Of a stretch of DNA of 64,000 nucleotides, positions 16,231 to 25,871 are shown in pieces. The DNA is from Streptomyces sp. NBC_00683 (GTDB lineage Bacteria; Actinomycetota; Actinomycetes; Streptomycetales; Streptomycetaceae), in the NCBI RefSeq assembly GCF_036226745.1, contig NZ_CP109013.1, positions 1,302,001 through 1,366,000 of the forward strand. The letters run 5' to 3'. The position numbers and the translations under genes are program-made. Every line of letters starts with the position of its first letter. The stretch's first letter is position 1. The notes below the pieces were generated by a model that was given only the letters and a program-made list of their open reading frames with translations, searched no databases and was not told the DNA's origin.

Positions 16231-17544
16231 GTGCGCACAAGGAATCAGCACGTCAGGAGACGAGGCGGCCGCGCGGCCGCCTCACTCGTCGCCATCACCT
16301 CCGTGATCGCCGCAGGCCTCACCGCGCTGTTCGCGACGGGTTCGGCGACAGCCGCCCCGGCGACCGGCTCGTACACACTGAAGAACGCGGCCAGCGGACT
16401 GTGTCTGGGCGTGCCCGGATCGAGCACCTCCGCCGGCGTGCAGCTCGCCCAGAGCGCCTGCAACGCGGCCACCAGCCAGACCTGGAAGCTGACCGCTTCC
16501 GGAAGCGGCTACACGCTGGCCGCCGCGCACAGCTCCAAGTGCGCCGGGGTGAAGGATGCCTCCACCAGCGCCGGCAAGGCGGTGGAACAGCAGACCTGCA
16601 GCGGTGCCGCGACCCAGGTCTGGACGCTGACGGCGGTCAGCGGCAGCACCTACCGGGTGGTCAACAGCAACGGCGGCAAGTGCCTGAACGTGAAGGACAG
16701 TTCGACCGCGTCGGGCGCGCTGATCCAGCAGAACTCCTGCGACTCGGTGACCAGCAAGAACTGGACCTTCACCGCCTCGGGCACGGTTCCCACGGACCCG
16801 CCCACCGACCCGACCGACCCGCCCACCGACCCGCCGACCGACCCGGACTCGCCGCCGTCGTGGCCGACGGCCAACGGCAGCCAGGCCGTCTCCGCGACGA
16901 TCGAGGTCTCGGGCACGTACGACGGTGGGTTGAAGCGCCTGTACGGCACCGGTGACCTGGGCAGTGGCGGTCAGGACGAGGACCAGCCCCCGATGATCAA
17001 ACTGGCGGACGGCGCCACCCTGCAGAACGTCATCCTCGGCGCCCCGGCCGCGGACGGTGTGCACTGCGCGGGCACCTGCACCCTCAAGAACGTCTGGTGG
17101 GAGGACGTGGGCGAGGACGCCGCGACCTTCCGCGGCGGCTCCTCCTCGACGGTCCGCACCATCGACGGCGGCGGCGCGAAGCTGGCCGAGGACAAGGTCT
17201 TCCAGCACAACGGCGTCGGCACGCTGGTCGTCAAGAACTTCCAGGTCGACGACTTCGGCAAGCTGGTCCGCTCCTGCGGCAACTGCTCCACGCAGAACGC
17301 CCGGCACATCCAGCTCCAGAACATCTGGGCGACGGCTCCGGGCACCAGCCTGGTCGGCATCAACACCAACTACGGTGACACGGCACGGATCTCGGGCGTC
17401 ACGATCTACGAAGACGGCGACCGTGACATGAAGATCTGCACCAAGTACAAGGGAACGACCAGCGGCGAGCCGAGCGAGATCGGCTCGGGAGCGGATGGCA
17501 CGAACTGCATCTACTCCGCGTCCGAGATCACTTACGTCGACTGA
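16231..17544 (+). CDS. Secreted pectate lyase (PL3) with N-terminal ricin-type carbohydrate-binding domain
   Basis: A 437-residue extracellular enzyme that cleaves polygalacturonate by beta-elimination. A twin-arginine-like or long Sec signal (RRRGGRAAASLVAIT, then a hydrophobic core to about residue 42) precedes a CBM13/ricin-type trefoil (about 45-187, three repeats with Q-x-W-type endings such as SQTWKL, TQVWTL and SKNWTF). A Thr-Asp-Pro-rich linker follows, then a PL3 catalytic domain (about 205-437) containing LQNVILGAPAADGVHC and VWWEDVGEDAATF. The GTG at 16231 follows AAAGGAA. It is downstream of a LacI regulator and ends at a bidirectional hairpin. Confidence 0.92.
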   Translation: MRTRNQHVRRRGGRAAASLVAITSVIAAGLTALFATGSATAAPATGSYTLKNAASGLCLGVPGSSTSAGVQLAQSACNAATSQTWKLTASGSGYTLAAAHSSKCAGVKDASTSAGKAVEQQTCSGAATQVWTLTAVSGSTYRVVNSNGGKCLNVKDSSTASGALIQQNSCDSVTSKNWTFTASGTVPTDPPTDPTDPPTDPPTDPDSPPSWPTANGSQAVSATIEVSGTYDGGLKRLYGTGDLGSGGQDEDQPPMIKLADGATLQNVILGAPAADGVHCAGTCTLKNVWWEDVGEDAATFRGGSSSTVRTIDGGGAKLAEDKVFQHNGVGTLVVKNFQVDDFGKLVRSCGNCSTQNARHIQLQNIWATAPGTSLVGINTNYGDTARISGVTIYEDGDRDMKICTKYKGTTSGEPSEIGSGADGTNCIYSASEITYVD

Positions 17545-17570
17545 GGCGGCCCCTCGACGGGGCGCATGAC

Positions 17571-17610
17571 GGACCCGCTCTTCCCGGCAGCGACCGGGAG
17601 GGGCGGGTCC
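17571..17610. terminator. Bidirectional hairpin between pectate lyase and ABC-F genes
   Basis: Seventeen-base arms (17571-17587 and 17594-17610) pair with two G-T wobbles around a 6-base loop. It lies between two convergent genes and could stop transcription from both. Confidence 0.75.
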
Positions 17611-17617
17611 CTCGCTG

Positions 17618-19258
17618 TCAGCTGATCTCGACGACCTTGCCGTCGGCGACCTCGACCCGCCGGGTCGTGTGGACGGCTTCGAGCATCCGCCGGTCGTGCG
17701 TGACCAGGAGCAGCGTCCCGGTGTACGCGTCGAGCGCCGACTCCAGCTGCTCGATCGCGGGCAGGTCGAGGTGGTTCGTCGGCTCGTCCAGGACCAGCAG
17801 GTTGACACCCCGGCCCTGGAGGAGGGCGAGAGCGGCCCGGGTGCGTTCGCCCGGGGAGAGCGTCGTGGCCGGCCGCAGCACATGGTCGGCGCGCAGGCCG
17901 AACTTGGCGAGCAGCGTACGGACCTCGGCCGGCTCCGTCTCGGGGACGGCCGCGCAGAAGGCGTCCAGCAGGCTCTCCGTACCGTGGAACAGCTTGCGCG
18001 CCTGGTCGATCTCGCCCACCACGACGCCCGAGCCGAGGGAGGCGTGGCCGGAGCCGAGCGGGAGCCGGCCGAGCAGTGCGGCGAGCAGCGTCGACTTGCC
18101 CGCCCCGTTGGCCCCGGTGATGGCGACCCGGTCCGCCCAGTCGATCTGCAGGGTGGCCGGACCGAAGGAGAAGTCGCCGAGGACGACCGTGGCGTCGCGG
18201 AGGGTGGCGACGACGGAGCCGGAGCGCGGGGCGGAGGCGATCTCCATCCGCAGCTCCCACTCCTTGCGCGGTTCGTCGACGACGTCGAGGCGCTCGATCA
18301 TGCGCTGCGTCTGGCGGGCCTTCGCGGCCTGCTTCTCGCTGGCCTCACTGCGGAACTTGCGGCCGATCTTGTCGTTGTCGGTGGCCTTGCGGCGGGCGTT
18401 CTTGACGCCCTTGTCCATCCAGCCGCGCTGCATCTGTGCGCGGCCCTCGAGCGCGGAGCGCTTGTCCGCGTACTCCTCGAACTCCTCACGGGCGTGGGTA
18501 CGGGCCCGCTCGCGCTCCTCCAGATAGGAGGCGTAGCCGCCGCCGTAGAGGTTGATCTCCTGCTGGGCCAGGTCGAGCTCGAGGACCTTGGTCACCGTAC
18601 GCATCAGGAACTCGCGGTCGTGGCTGACGACGACGGTGCCCGCGCGCAGGCCGGACACGAAGCGCTCGAGCCGCTCCAGGCCGTCGAGGTCCAGGTCGTT
18701 GGTGGGCTCGTCGAGCAGGAAGACGTCGTAGCGCGACAGGAGCAGCGAGGCCAGTCCGGCACGGGCCGCCTGGCCGCCGGAGAGCGCCGTCATCGGAAGG
18801 TCGAGACCGATCCTCAGTCCGAGGTCGGCCGCCACCTCCTCCGCCCGTTCGTCGAGGTCGGCGCCGCCGAGCGCGAGCCAGCGCTCCAGGGTTTCGGAGT
18901 ACGCGTCGTCCGCGCCGGGAGCGCCGTCCACGAGGGCCTGGGTCGCGGCGTCCATCGCCGTCTGCGCTTCGGCGACACCGGTGCGGCGGGCGAGGAACTC
19001 CCGCACGGACTCGCCCGCGCGGCGCTCGGGCTCCTGCGGGAGGTGTCCGACGGTGGCGGTGGGCGGGGAGAGGCGCAGTTCGCCCTCCTCCGGGCGGTCG
19101 AGCCCGGCGAGCAGTCGGAGCAGCGACGATTTTCCGGCACCGTTGGCTCCGACGAGACCGATCACGTCGCCGGGCGCGACGACGAGGTCGAGTCCGGCGA
19201 AGAGCGTGCGGTCGCCGTGTCCGGCGGCGAGTTCCTTGGCGACGAGAGTGGCAGTCAT
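17618..19258 (-). CDS. ABC-F family ATP-binding protein
   Basis: A 546-residue soluble tandem-ATPase with no membrane segments. Walker A sites GANGAGKSS (near residue 37) and GANGAGKST (near 380), and Walker B/EPTND segments (LLDEPTNDLDL and VLDEPTNHLDL), mark the two cassettes. They are joined by a charged helical linker (about 240-320) that in ABC-F proteins reaches into the ribosomal E site. It could be a translation factor (EttA/Uup-like) or an antibiotic-resistance protein; residues alone do not settle this. ATG at 19258. It is the first of two ABC-F proteins in the window. Confidence 0.9.
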   Translation of the reverse strand: MTATLVAKELAAGHGDRTLFAGLDLVVAPGDVIGLVGANGAGKSSLLRLLAGLDRPEEGELRLSPPTATVGHLPQEPERRAGESVREFLARRTGVAEAQTAMDAATQALVDGAPGADDAYSETLERWLALGGADLDERAEEVAADLGLRIGLDLPMTALSGGQAARAGLASLLLSRYDVFLLDEPTNDLDLDGLERLERFVSGLRAGTVVVSHDREFLMRTVTKVLELDLAQQEINLYGGGYASYLEERERARTHAREEFEEYADKRSALEGRAQMQRGWMDKGVKNARRKATDNDKIGRKFRSEASEKQAAKARQTQRMIERLDVVDEPRKEWELRMEIASAPRSGSVVATLRDATVVLGDFSFGPATLQIDWADRVAITGANGAGKSTLLAALLGRLPLGSGHASLGSGVVVGEIDQARKLFHGTESLLDAFCAAVPETEPAEVRTLLAKFGLRADHVLRPATTLSPGERTRAALALLQGRGVNLLVLDEPTNHLDLPAIEQLESALDAYTGTLLLVTHDRRMLEAVHTTRRVEVADGKVVEIS

Positions 19259-19286
19259 CAGGGTGCCGATCCTAACGAACCGCGCC

Positions 19287-19330
19287 GGGTGCGGTCCCGG
19301 CGGACGACGGGTGCGGTCCCGGCGGACGAC
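19287..19330 (+). repeat. 22-base tandem duplication
   Basis: A 22-base unit beginning GGGTGCGGTCCCGG occurs twice in direct tandem (19287-19308, 19309-19330), with a degenerate third start. It lies upstream of the ABC-F start and just past the end of the next leftward gene. It is probably slippage. Confidence 0.6.
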
Positions 19331-19364
19331 GGGCGCGGTCCCCGGTGCGGCGGGCGCGACGGCC

Positions 19365-20411
19365 TCAGGGGGCGACGGTCGCGATCAGCACGCTCCCCGC
19401 GCTGCGTGCCACGAGGGAGGAACGCCCCTTCGCCACCCGTGCCTCCAGGGGGATCCGGTGCTCGCCTGCGGCGAGGACCCCGTCGAAGACCTCGTCGGTC
19501 CGCGTGCGGTGCAGCAGGTCGAGGCGGTACGCGACCAGGCTCACCCGGCAGGTCGAGCTGACCTCCAGGCAGGCCGTGCCCTCCGTGACGGTGAGCCCGA
19601 GCAGCCGCCTCCCGGAGGGCGGGGTGCGGTCCAGCGCGTTCTCGATCCGTGCGACGAGGAGCGGGATCACGGGGGCGGTCCCGTCGACGTACGCGACGTC
19701 GGCGCCCGCCCGGCCGAACGCCTCGCGCACCGCGGCGCGCTCCGCGTCGGTGACGGCCAGGCCGAAGGCCACGGCACCGTACCCGCGCAGTTCGGCGGCC
19801 GGCACCCCGGCGGCGTCCTGGGCGATGTCGGCGCCGATGCCGATGGTGCGCAGGGCGGCCGCGAGCTTGGCGAGGACCGCGACGCGAGCCCCTATGAGCA
19901 GGACGCGACGCCGGGCGGCGGGACCGTCCCGCTGCGTGTCCGTCGTGCCGTCCGCGGGGAGGAGCTGTTCGAGCTCGGCGCGGTACTGCTCGCCGTCGAA
20001 GCGGAACGGGCCGATCCCGTGGTATCCGCCCCGCTCCAGGTCGACGGTCCCGTACGTCTGCCAGGCGAAGTCCCGCCACACGACATCGGTGCCGTCCCGT
20101 TCGATGACGGCGGTGACCGCCCCGCACTCGAGGCTCTCGCACTCGGGGCAGCCGTAGATCACATAGCGGCCGTCGGCCAGCGGAGCGTCCGCTTCGAGCA
20201 GCAGTCGCCGTACGTGCGTGGCGAAAATCGCCGGCGCCACGTCGGAGGCGAGCGGCGAGACCGCGTCGAGGTCGGACAGCTGGAACAGCAACGGCCGGCC
20301 GTCGACGATGAAGTCCATGAAATCCCGGTGCGCCTGGTAGCCACCGTCGGCCAGGACTCCCCCGGCCCGTATCGCCGGCGCAAGGCCGAACGTCGAGTAC
20401 TGGGCTGACAT
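19365..20411 (-). CDS. Protein of unknown function
   Basis: A 348-residue soluble protein that I do not recognise. The N-terminal half (about 1-150) contains a cysteine pair and a third cysteine in YGCPECESLECGAV, and aromatic-rich strands. The middle (about 165-260) has a Rossmann-like start (RRRVLLIGARVAVLAKLAAAL) and reads like a nucleotide-binding or dehydrogenase-like fold. The C-terminus is beta-rich. No signal peptide or membrane helix is apparent. The ATG at 20411 is the first methionine after the divergent promoter shared with the D-amino-acid oxidase family gene. Confidence 0.75.
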   Translation of the reverse strand: MSAQYSTFGLAPAIRAGGVLADGGYQAHRDFMDFIVDGRPLLFQLSDLDAVSPLASDVAPAIFATHVRRLLLEADAPLADGRYVIYGCPECESLECGAVTAVIERDGTDVVWRDFAWQTYGTVDLERGGYHGIGPFRFDGEQYRAELEQLLPADGTTDTQRDGPAARRRVLLIGARVAVLAKLAAALRTIGIGADIAQDAAGVPAAELRGYGAVAFGLAVTDAERAAVREAFGRAGADVAYVDGTAPVIPLLVARIENALDRTPPSGRRLLGLTVTEGTACLEVSSTCRVSLVAYRLDLLHRTRTDEVFDGVLAAGEHRIPLEARVAKGRSSLVARSAGSVLIATVAP

Positions 20412-20524
20412 GACGGGAGTATTCCCACCATGAGGCCGATGTGAGCACGGCTCGGGGGATTCCGTTAGCGTCCGCCCAGGGAGCGCGGCCGTCCGGCGCC
20501 GCGGGAGTGGCAGGGGTGAGCGGT

Positions 20525-21448
20525 GTGACGGACGTGATCGTGGTGGGCGGCGGAGTCAGCGGGCTGACCACGGCAGTGGTGCTGGCGGAGCGCGGTCACC
20601 GGGTGCGGTTCTGGTCACGGGACGCCTCCTCGGCCACGACGTCGGCGGTGGCCGGCGCCCTGTGGTGGCCGTACCGGATCGAGCCGGAGGCGCTGGTGGG
20701 CGACTGGTCGCTGCAGTCGCTGCGGGTGTACGAGGAACTGGCCGCCGCACCGGAGGAGACCGGCGTACGGCTGGTCCCGGGGGTGCACGGGGGTGAGCGG
20801 CTCGCGGCGCTGGGACCCTGGGCACGCAGCCTGAGGAACGTGTCCGAGGTCGGCCAGGGGCTGCGGGTGACACTGCCCCTGATCGACATGCCGGTCCACC
20901 TGGGCTGGCTGCAGGGGCGGCTGGCCGCGGCCGGAGGGGTGACCGAGCGGCGCACGGTGCGGGCCTTCGACGAGGCCGCCGCCGAGGCCCCCGTGGTGGT
21001 CAACTGCACCGGCCTGGGCGCCCACGGCCTGGTCCCGGATCCGGGGATGCGGCCGGTGCGGGGCCAGCTGGTGGTGGTGGAGAACCCGGGCATCGACGAG
21101 TGGTTCACCCTGGCGGACCCGGCTTCGAGCGCGACGACGTACTTCTTCCCCCAGCCGGGCGGACTGCTGCTGGGCGGCACCGCCGAGACGGACGACTGGC
21201 GCACCGAGCCCGACCTCCGTACGGCCGAGGAGATCGTGGCACGCTGCGCGCGGGTACGGCCGGAGATCGCCGGGGCCCGGATCACGGGGCACCGGGTCGG
21301 GCTGCGGCCGGCCCGGGACGGCGGGGTGCGGATCGAGGCCGACGAGCTGCCCGGAGGTGGTCTGCTGGTGCACAACTACGGGCACGGCGGCGCCGGGGTG
21401 ACGGTGGCCTGGGGCTGCGCGCGGGCTGCGGCCCAGCTGGTGGGCTGA
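20525..21448 (+). CDS. FAD-dependent D-amino-acid oxidase family protein
   Basis: A 307-residue flavoprotein. The N-terminus VIVVGGGVSGLTTAVVLAERG is the FAD dinucleotide fold, and the C-terminal block VHNYGHGGAGVTVAWGCA is the D-amino-acid oxidase signature including the conserved His and Tyr. It would oxidise a D-amino acid to the keto acid, ammonia and hydrogen peroxide. The GTG at 20525 is chosen because the FAD strand starts immediately; an upstream extension to 20441 is Gly/Ala-rich and unlike the family. It is divergent from an unrecognised gene and convergent with the BCCT transporter. Confidence 0.88.
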   Translation: MTDVIVVGGGVSGLTTAVVLAERGHRVRFWSRDASSATTSAVAGALWWPYRIEPEALVGDWSLQSLRVYEELAAAPEETGVRLVPGVHGGERLAALGPWARSLRNVSEVGQGLRVTLPLIDMPVHLGWLQGRLAAAGGVTERRTVRAFDEAAAEAPVVVNCTGLGAHGLVPDPGMRPVRGQLVVVENPGIDEWFTLADPASSATTYFFPQPGGLLLGGTAETDDWRTEPDLRTAEEIVARCARVRPEIAGARITGHRVGLRPARDGGVRIEADELPGGGLLVHNYGHGGAGVTVAWGCARAAAQLVG

Positions 21449-21461
21449 GCCGCAGCGCCGG

Positions 21462-23198
21462 TCAGGCGGACGGGTCGTCCTTGTGCCGTTCGTCGCTGAT
21501 GACCTCGGAGCCAGGGCCGATCCGGATCTCGAAGTCTCCGTCGTACTTGGCGTGGCCCTCGATCACCGCGGACTCGACGGCCTCAACGCCGAACTCCTGG
21601 CGGACGATCTGCGGGTCCTGCCGCAGGTCGCGCATCAGGGCCACGCACATGCCGATCATCACGATGGTGAAGGGCGCGGCCACCAGGATGGTCAGATTCT
21701 GCAGGCCGGCCAGGGCGTCGCCCTTGCCGTTGCCGATGAGCAGCATGACCGCGGCCACGGCGCCGGTGACGATGCCCCAGAAGATCACGACCCACTTGGC
21801 CGGTTCACGCACGCCCTTCTGGGAGAGGGTGCCCATCACGATCGAGGCGGCGTCCGCGCCCGAGACGAAGAAGATGCCGACCAGGACCATCACCAGGATG
21901 CTCATCACCGTGGGGATCGGGAACTCCTGGAGGACGCCGAAGAGCTGCGCCTCCGGAGTGTCCCCGACGCCCTTGAGCCGCCCGGCCTCCTCCAGCCTGA
22001 TCGCGGAACCGCCGAAGACGGCGAACCAGACCAGGCTGACCGTGCTCGGCACCAGGATGACTCCGCCGACGAACTGACGGATCGTCCGGCCGCGACTGAT
22101 CCTCGCGATGAACATGCCGACGAAGGGCGTCCACGAGATCCACCACGCCCAGTAGAAGACGGTCCAGCTCGAGAGCCAGTCGGCCACCTCGCCCTCGCCG
22201 GTCGCCTCCGTGCGCCCGGCGAGCTGGGCGAGGTCACCGAAGTACGCGGCGAGGGATGTGGGCAGCAGGTCCAGCACGATGATGGTGGGACCGGCGATGA
22301 AGACGAACACCACCAGGATCAGGGCCAGCACCATGTTGATGTTGGACAGCCACTGGATGCCCTTCTCGACACCGGACACGGCGGAGGCGACGAAGGCCGC
22401 CGTCAGGACGGCGATGATCGCCACGAGGAGGCCGGTGCCGGTCTGCTCCATCCAGTTGAGCTCCTGGAAACCGCTGCCGATCTGGAGGGTTCCGAGCCCG
22501 AGCGAGGCAGCCGAACCGAAGAGCGTCGCGAAGATGGCGAGGATGTCGATGAACCGGCCACCGCCGCCATGCGCGTGGCGGGCCCCGATGAGCGGCTCGA
22601 ACACCGCGCTGATCGTCTGCCGCCTGCGGCGCCGATAGGTGCTGTACGCGATGGCGAGACCGACCACGGCGTAGATCGCCCAGGGATGCAGTGTCCAGTG
22701 GAAGAGGGTCGTGGCCATCGCCGTCTGCATCGCCTCGGCGGCATCGGCGGGACGCGTGCCGGGAGGCGGATTGACGAAGTGGGCCAGCGGCTCACTCACC
22801 CCGTAGAACATCAGGCCGATTCCCATGCCGGCGCTGAACATCATCGCGACCCAGGAGACCGTACGGAATTCGGGCTTCTCGCCCTCCTGACCGAGCGAGA
22901 TCTTCCCGTACCGGCTGATCGCGAGCCAGAGGGCGAAGACGACGAAGCCCGAGGCGGCCAGCATGAAGGCCCAACCGCCGTTGTGGATGAGTCCGTTGAG
23001 CAGTCTGCTGGAGACGTCCTCCAGCGAGTCGGTGGCCGTGGAGCCCCAGACCACGAAGGCTACGGTGAGCACCGCCGTGACGCCGAAGACCACCCTGTCG
23101 GTCGTGGGGCGCCGGCCGTCGTGCTGCTCAGCGGGAAGATCGGCTGTGACCGGCAGGTACTCCCCCCGCCCATCCGTTCTCTGCTCGTCGTGTGACAC
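21462..23198 (-). CDS. BCCT family betaine/carnitine/choline transporter
   Basis: A 578-residue membrane transporter with about twelve hydrophobic helices. Family motifs include AGMGIGLMFYGVSEPLAHF in the third helix, HWTLHPWAIYAVVGLAIAY in the fourth and WWISWTPFVGMFIARISRGR in the eighth. Such transporters use sodium or proton gradients to import glycine betaine, choline or related osmolytes. The Gly-rich metal-site pattern is compatible with sodium coupling, but I cannot decide the ion. GTG at 23198 is preferred because GAAAGG lies eight bases upstream; GTG 23207 would add three residues. An acidic cytoplasmic tail follows the last helix. Confidence 0.9.
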   Translation of the reverse strand: MSHDEQRTDGRGEYLPVTADLPAEQHDGRRPTTDRVVFGVTAVLTVAFVVWGSTATDSLEDVSSRLLNGLIHNGGWAFMLAASGFVVFALWLAISRYGKISLGQEGEKPEFRTVSWVAMMFSAGMGIGLMFYGVSEPLAHFVNPPPGTRPADAAEAMQTAMATTLFHWTLHPWAIYAVVGLAIAYSTYRRRRRQTISAVFEPLIGARHAHGGGGRFIDILAIFATLFGSAASLGLGTLQIGSGFQELNWMEQTGTGLLVAIIAVLTAAFVASAVSGVEKGIQWLSNINMVLALILVVFVFIAGPTIIVLDLLPTSLAAYFGDLAQLAGRTEATGEGEVADWLSSWTVFYWAWWISWTPFVGMFIARISRGRTIRQFVGGVILVPSTVSLVWFAVFGGSAIRLEEAGRLKGVGDTPEAQLFGVLQEFPIPTVMSILVMVLVGIFFVSGADAASIVMGTLSQKGVREPAKWVVIFWGIVTGAVAAVMLLIGNGKGDALAGLQNLTILVAAPFTIVMIGMCVALMRDLRQDPQIVRQEFGVEAVESAVIEGHAKYDGDFEIRIGPGSEVISDERHKDDPSA

Positions 23199-23272
23199 AA
23201 ATGGCACCTTTCACGCAGTGCGAAAATTTCGCTCTCCGTAGGCAGTACCACACGCAGCGTGCATCCCTGGGG

Positions 23273-24601
23273 TCAACAAGCCGTATCGGCTTGACCCGTT
23301 ACGAGGTGATATGTGGCCCGCTCGTCCAGCAGGAGCGGGATCAGTCTGCGGGCCGGCTGGCGCAGCGATACGTACGCTCCGTCACCGTCGCGTCGGGACG
23401 TCACGCCGTGCAGGGCCAGTTCGTCCCCGACCTCCGCGTACTGGGCGGCGTCCAGCCGGTAGCCGCAGGGCGGGTCCTGGAGGATCTCCCCCGGTTCCGC
23501 CGGATCGTTGTCGGCGCCGCCGAGGAGGACGGGACCGCGGTCGGCGAGCCCTGCCAGGCGGGACGCGGTGGTGACCGCGGTGATACGCCCCTGGCGCTCC
23601 CCGACGAACGAGAACAGACCACCGAGTGCCGCCTGCTGGGACTCGACCCTGCGCCGCTTGTTGAGTGCCTGATCGGACCGCTCGGCCTCGGTGAGCGCGT
23701 CGGTCCGCGACTCGATGAGCAGGCCGACCGCGTGCTTGATGCCGGCGGTGTTGCGCAGGATCCGCTCCTGGCCGTCGCCCGCGGTCTGCTTGATCGGGTC
23801 CCCCGTGACCGGGTCGGTCCAGATCCCGTAGAGGCCGGTGCTGTAGCCCGCTGCCGCGGCGGCGGGCCTGACGTACCGGTCGGACAGGCTCCGGGCGGCG
23901 TCGTGCACCCCGTCGGCCGTGTTGAGATTGCGCGGCCACAGGACGAAGAGGTCCTTGTCGTAGTACGGCGGGGTGGCGCCGTACTCGTGCAAGTCGTAGA
24001 TGACATCGGGTCGTTGATCACGGATGACCCGCGCGACGGCCCGGCCCTCGGCCGTCCGCAGGGCGATGTGGTCACGGTTGATGTCGACACCGTCGGAGTT
24101 GCCGCGGGTGTCCGCCGCACGTCCGTCGGGATTGGCGGTGGGCAGCACCAGTACACGCGTACGGGACAGGAGTGCTCGCGTCGCCCGGTCCTCGGCCAGG
24201 GCGAGATCCCGGACCGCCGACAGACAGGCCTCACGGCCGGCCGGTTCGTCGCCGTGCTGGCTGCAGATCAGCAGTACGGTGCCGGCCGCCGGGGTGCGCG
24301 CCCCGATGTGGACGAGCCGCAGGGGGCGCCCCTCCTTCGTCGTGCCGATCCGTTCGACGAAGGCACGGTCGCTCGCCCGGTCGACCTCGGCGAGGAAGGA
24401 CTGCTCCTCCGCCTGCCCGGTCCACCGCTCACCCCTGCTGATCTCGAATCCGGTACGGGGCACGAGGTGCGAGGCCTCGGCCGGCGCGGTGGCGAACGGC
24501 ACGGCCAGCGCGGCTGCCACGACGATCACCCCCAGGTCGCGCCGCAGCACGCGGCGGCCCAGGGAACGGCGACGGAGCGCACGAGTGAGTCGGGGGATCA
24601 C
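23273..24601 (-). CDS. Secreted M14 family zinc carboxypeptidase
   Basis: A 442-residue exported metallopeptidase. The N-terminus is basic then hydrophobic ([21 protein letters not shown]), a Sec signal with likely cleavage after AEA. Zinc ligands are His and Glu in [12 protein letters not shown] and a third His in YDLHEYG; the carboxylate-binding Arg segment [21 protein letters not shown] lies between them. It would trim C-terminal residues from peptides outside the cell. The GTG at 24601 follows GGGAGG by nine bases. It is divergent from a LacI gene; its downstream neighbour, BCCT, is 74 bases away. Confidence 0.88.
   Translation of the reverse strand: MIPRLTRALRRRSLGRRVLRRDLGVIVVAAALAVPFATAPAEASHLVPRTGFEISRGERWTGQAEEQSFLAEVDRASDRAFVERIGTTKEGRPLRLVHIGARTPAAGTVLLICSQHGDEPAGREACLSAVRDLALAEDRATRALLSRTRVLVLPTANPDGRAADTRGNSDGVDINRDHIALRTAEGRAVARVIRDQRPDVIYDLHEYGATPPYYDKDLFVLWPRNLNTADGVHDAARSLSDRYVRPAAAAAGYSTGLYGIWTDPVTGDPIKQTAGDGQERILRNTAGIKHAVGLLIESRTDALTEAERSDQALNKRRRVESQQAALGGLFSFVGERQGRITAVTTASRLAGLADRGPVLLGGADNDPAEPGEILQDPPCGYRLDAAQYAEVGDELALHGVTSRRDGDGAYVSLRQPARRLIPLLLDERATYHLVTGQADTAC
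23276..23292 (-). terminator. Weak hairpin at the end of the M14 peptidase gene
   Basis: CAAGCCG, a 3-base loop and CGGCTTG form a 7-base stem overlapping the last codons of the peptidase gene. No T-run follows; it may only attenuate read-through into the BCCT gene. Confidence 0.3.
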
Positions 24602-24815
24602 GAGCAACTGCCTCCCGGGTCCGGCTGGGCCGGGCCGCAGCGGGCCCGCCCGCGTAGCGGCGTGTGCGGAAGGTACCCCGGTCAACTCCTGCGCAACAGG
24701 GGGCGATCACCTGTCCGGCCGGAACAGTCGTGCGGTTAGGGTGGCCGCGTTCGTGTCCAGACCGCCGGTTCCGGCCCCTCCCCCTGCCGGGGCCCGCGTG
24801 TACGAGGAGCTTGCC

Positions 24816-25871
24816 TTGCCCGATCCGACCCGCGATCCGCAGCGTGACGCCCGGCCCACCCTGGAGGCCGTGGCGGCCCGCGCCGGTGTGTCCCGGGCGA
24901 CGGCGTCCCGTGTCGTCAACGGCGGTGCCGGGGTGCGGCAGCCCCTGGTGGACCAGGTGCGCAAGGCGGTCGACGAGCTCGGCTACATCCCGAACCACGC
25001 CGCACGCACCCTGGTCACCCGGCGCAACGGTGCGGTCGCCGTGATCATCGACGAACCCGAGGTCCGGATCTTCTCCGACCCGTTCTTCTCCCGCCAGATC
25101 CGCGGGATCAGCCGCGAACTGAACGCGCACGACGCCCAGCTGGTGCTGCTCCTGGTGGAGGGCAGCGGGGACTTCGACCGGGTGACCCGCTACCTGGCCG
25201 GTGGCCATGTGGACGGCGCGCTGGCCTTCTCATTGCACACCGACGACGAACTTCCGTCGATCATCCGGCGGTTCGGCGTGCCGACGGTCTACGGTGGCCG
25301 CCCCGAGCGCCCCTCTCCGGGAACGGATGCCGCCGCGCCGCCCGTGCCGTACGTCGACTGCGACAACCGGGGCGGCGCCCGTGAGGCCGTACGCCATCTG
25401 GTCTCGCTCGGCCGGCGCCGGATCGCGCACATCGCCGGACCGCGTGACCAGACCTCCGCGCTCGACCGGATCGACGGCTATCACGACGTACTGCCCGACG
25501 CCGATCCGGAGCTGGTGGTGGACGGCGACTTCACCGCCGAAAGCGGCGCACGGGCGATGGAGGAACTGCTGGCGGCCCGTCCGGATCTGGACGCGGTCTT
25601 CGCCTCCAACGACCTGATGGCCTCGGGAGCCCTGCGGGTGCTCCACGAGCGGGGGATCCGGGTGCCGCAGGACGTGGCACTCGTCGGCTTCGACGACATG
25701 GAGTCGGTGGCGGAGACCACCGAACCGCCTCTGACGACGGTCCGTCAGGATGTCGAAGGGATGGGACGGTTGATGGTGCGGCTGCTGATGGAGCGGCTGA
25801 ACAGCGGTACGGGCGAGTGGCCCGCGTCCGTGATCACCCCGACCGAACTGATCCGCCGCGCCTCGGCCTGA
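24816..25871 (+). CDS. LacI family transcriptional regulator
   Basis: A 351-residue LacI-type regulator. The helix-turn-helix ([20 protein letters not shown]) starts near residue 13 and the hinge is NHAARTLVTRR. The effector-binding domain includes IFSDPFFSRQIRGI and the C-terminal VALVGFDDMESVAE plus PPLTTVRQD segments. The TTG at 24816 lies six bases after GAGGAG; in-frame GTG codons upstream lack ribosome sites. It is divergent from the M14 peptidase, a possible target, and overlaps the convergent DUF2236 gene by 38 bases. The effector, probably a sugar, is unknown. Confidence 0.88.
   Translation: MPDPTRDPQRDARPTLEAVAARAGVSRATASRVVNGGAGVRQPLVDQVRKAVDELGYIPNHAARTLVTRRNGAVAVIIDEPEVRIFSDPFFSRQIRGISRELNAHDAQLVLLLVEGSGDFDRVTRYLAGGHVDGALAFSLHTDDELPSIIRRFGVPTVYGGRPERPSPGTDAAAPPVPYVDCDNRGGAREAVRHLVSLGRRRIAHIAGPRDQTSALDRIDGYHDVLPDADPELVVDGDFTAESGARAMEELLAARPDLDAVFASNDLMASGALRVLHERGIRVPQDVALVGFDDMESVAETTEPPLTTVRQDVEGMGRLMVRLLMERLNSGTGEWPASVITPTELIRRASA

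Noticed and set aside
16792..16855. Repetitive Thr-Asp-Pro coding sequence as a repeat element
   Set aside because: It is the in-frame interdomain linker of the pectate lyase, common in secreted actinobacterial enzymes.
19287..19330. Tandem 22-base repeats as a possible CRISPR or iteron array
   Set aside because: Only two copies with no spacers; best explained by slippage.
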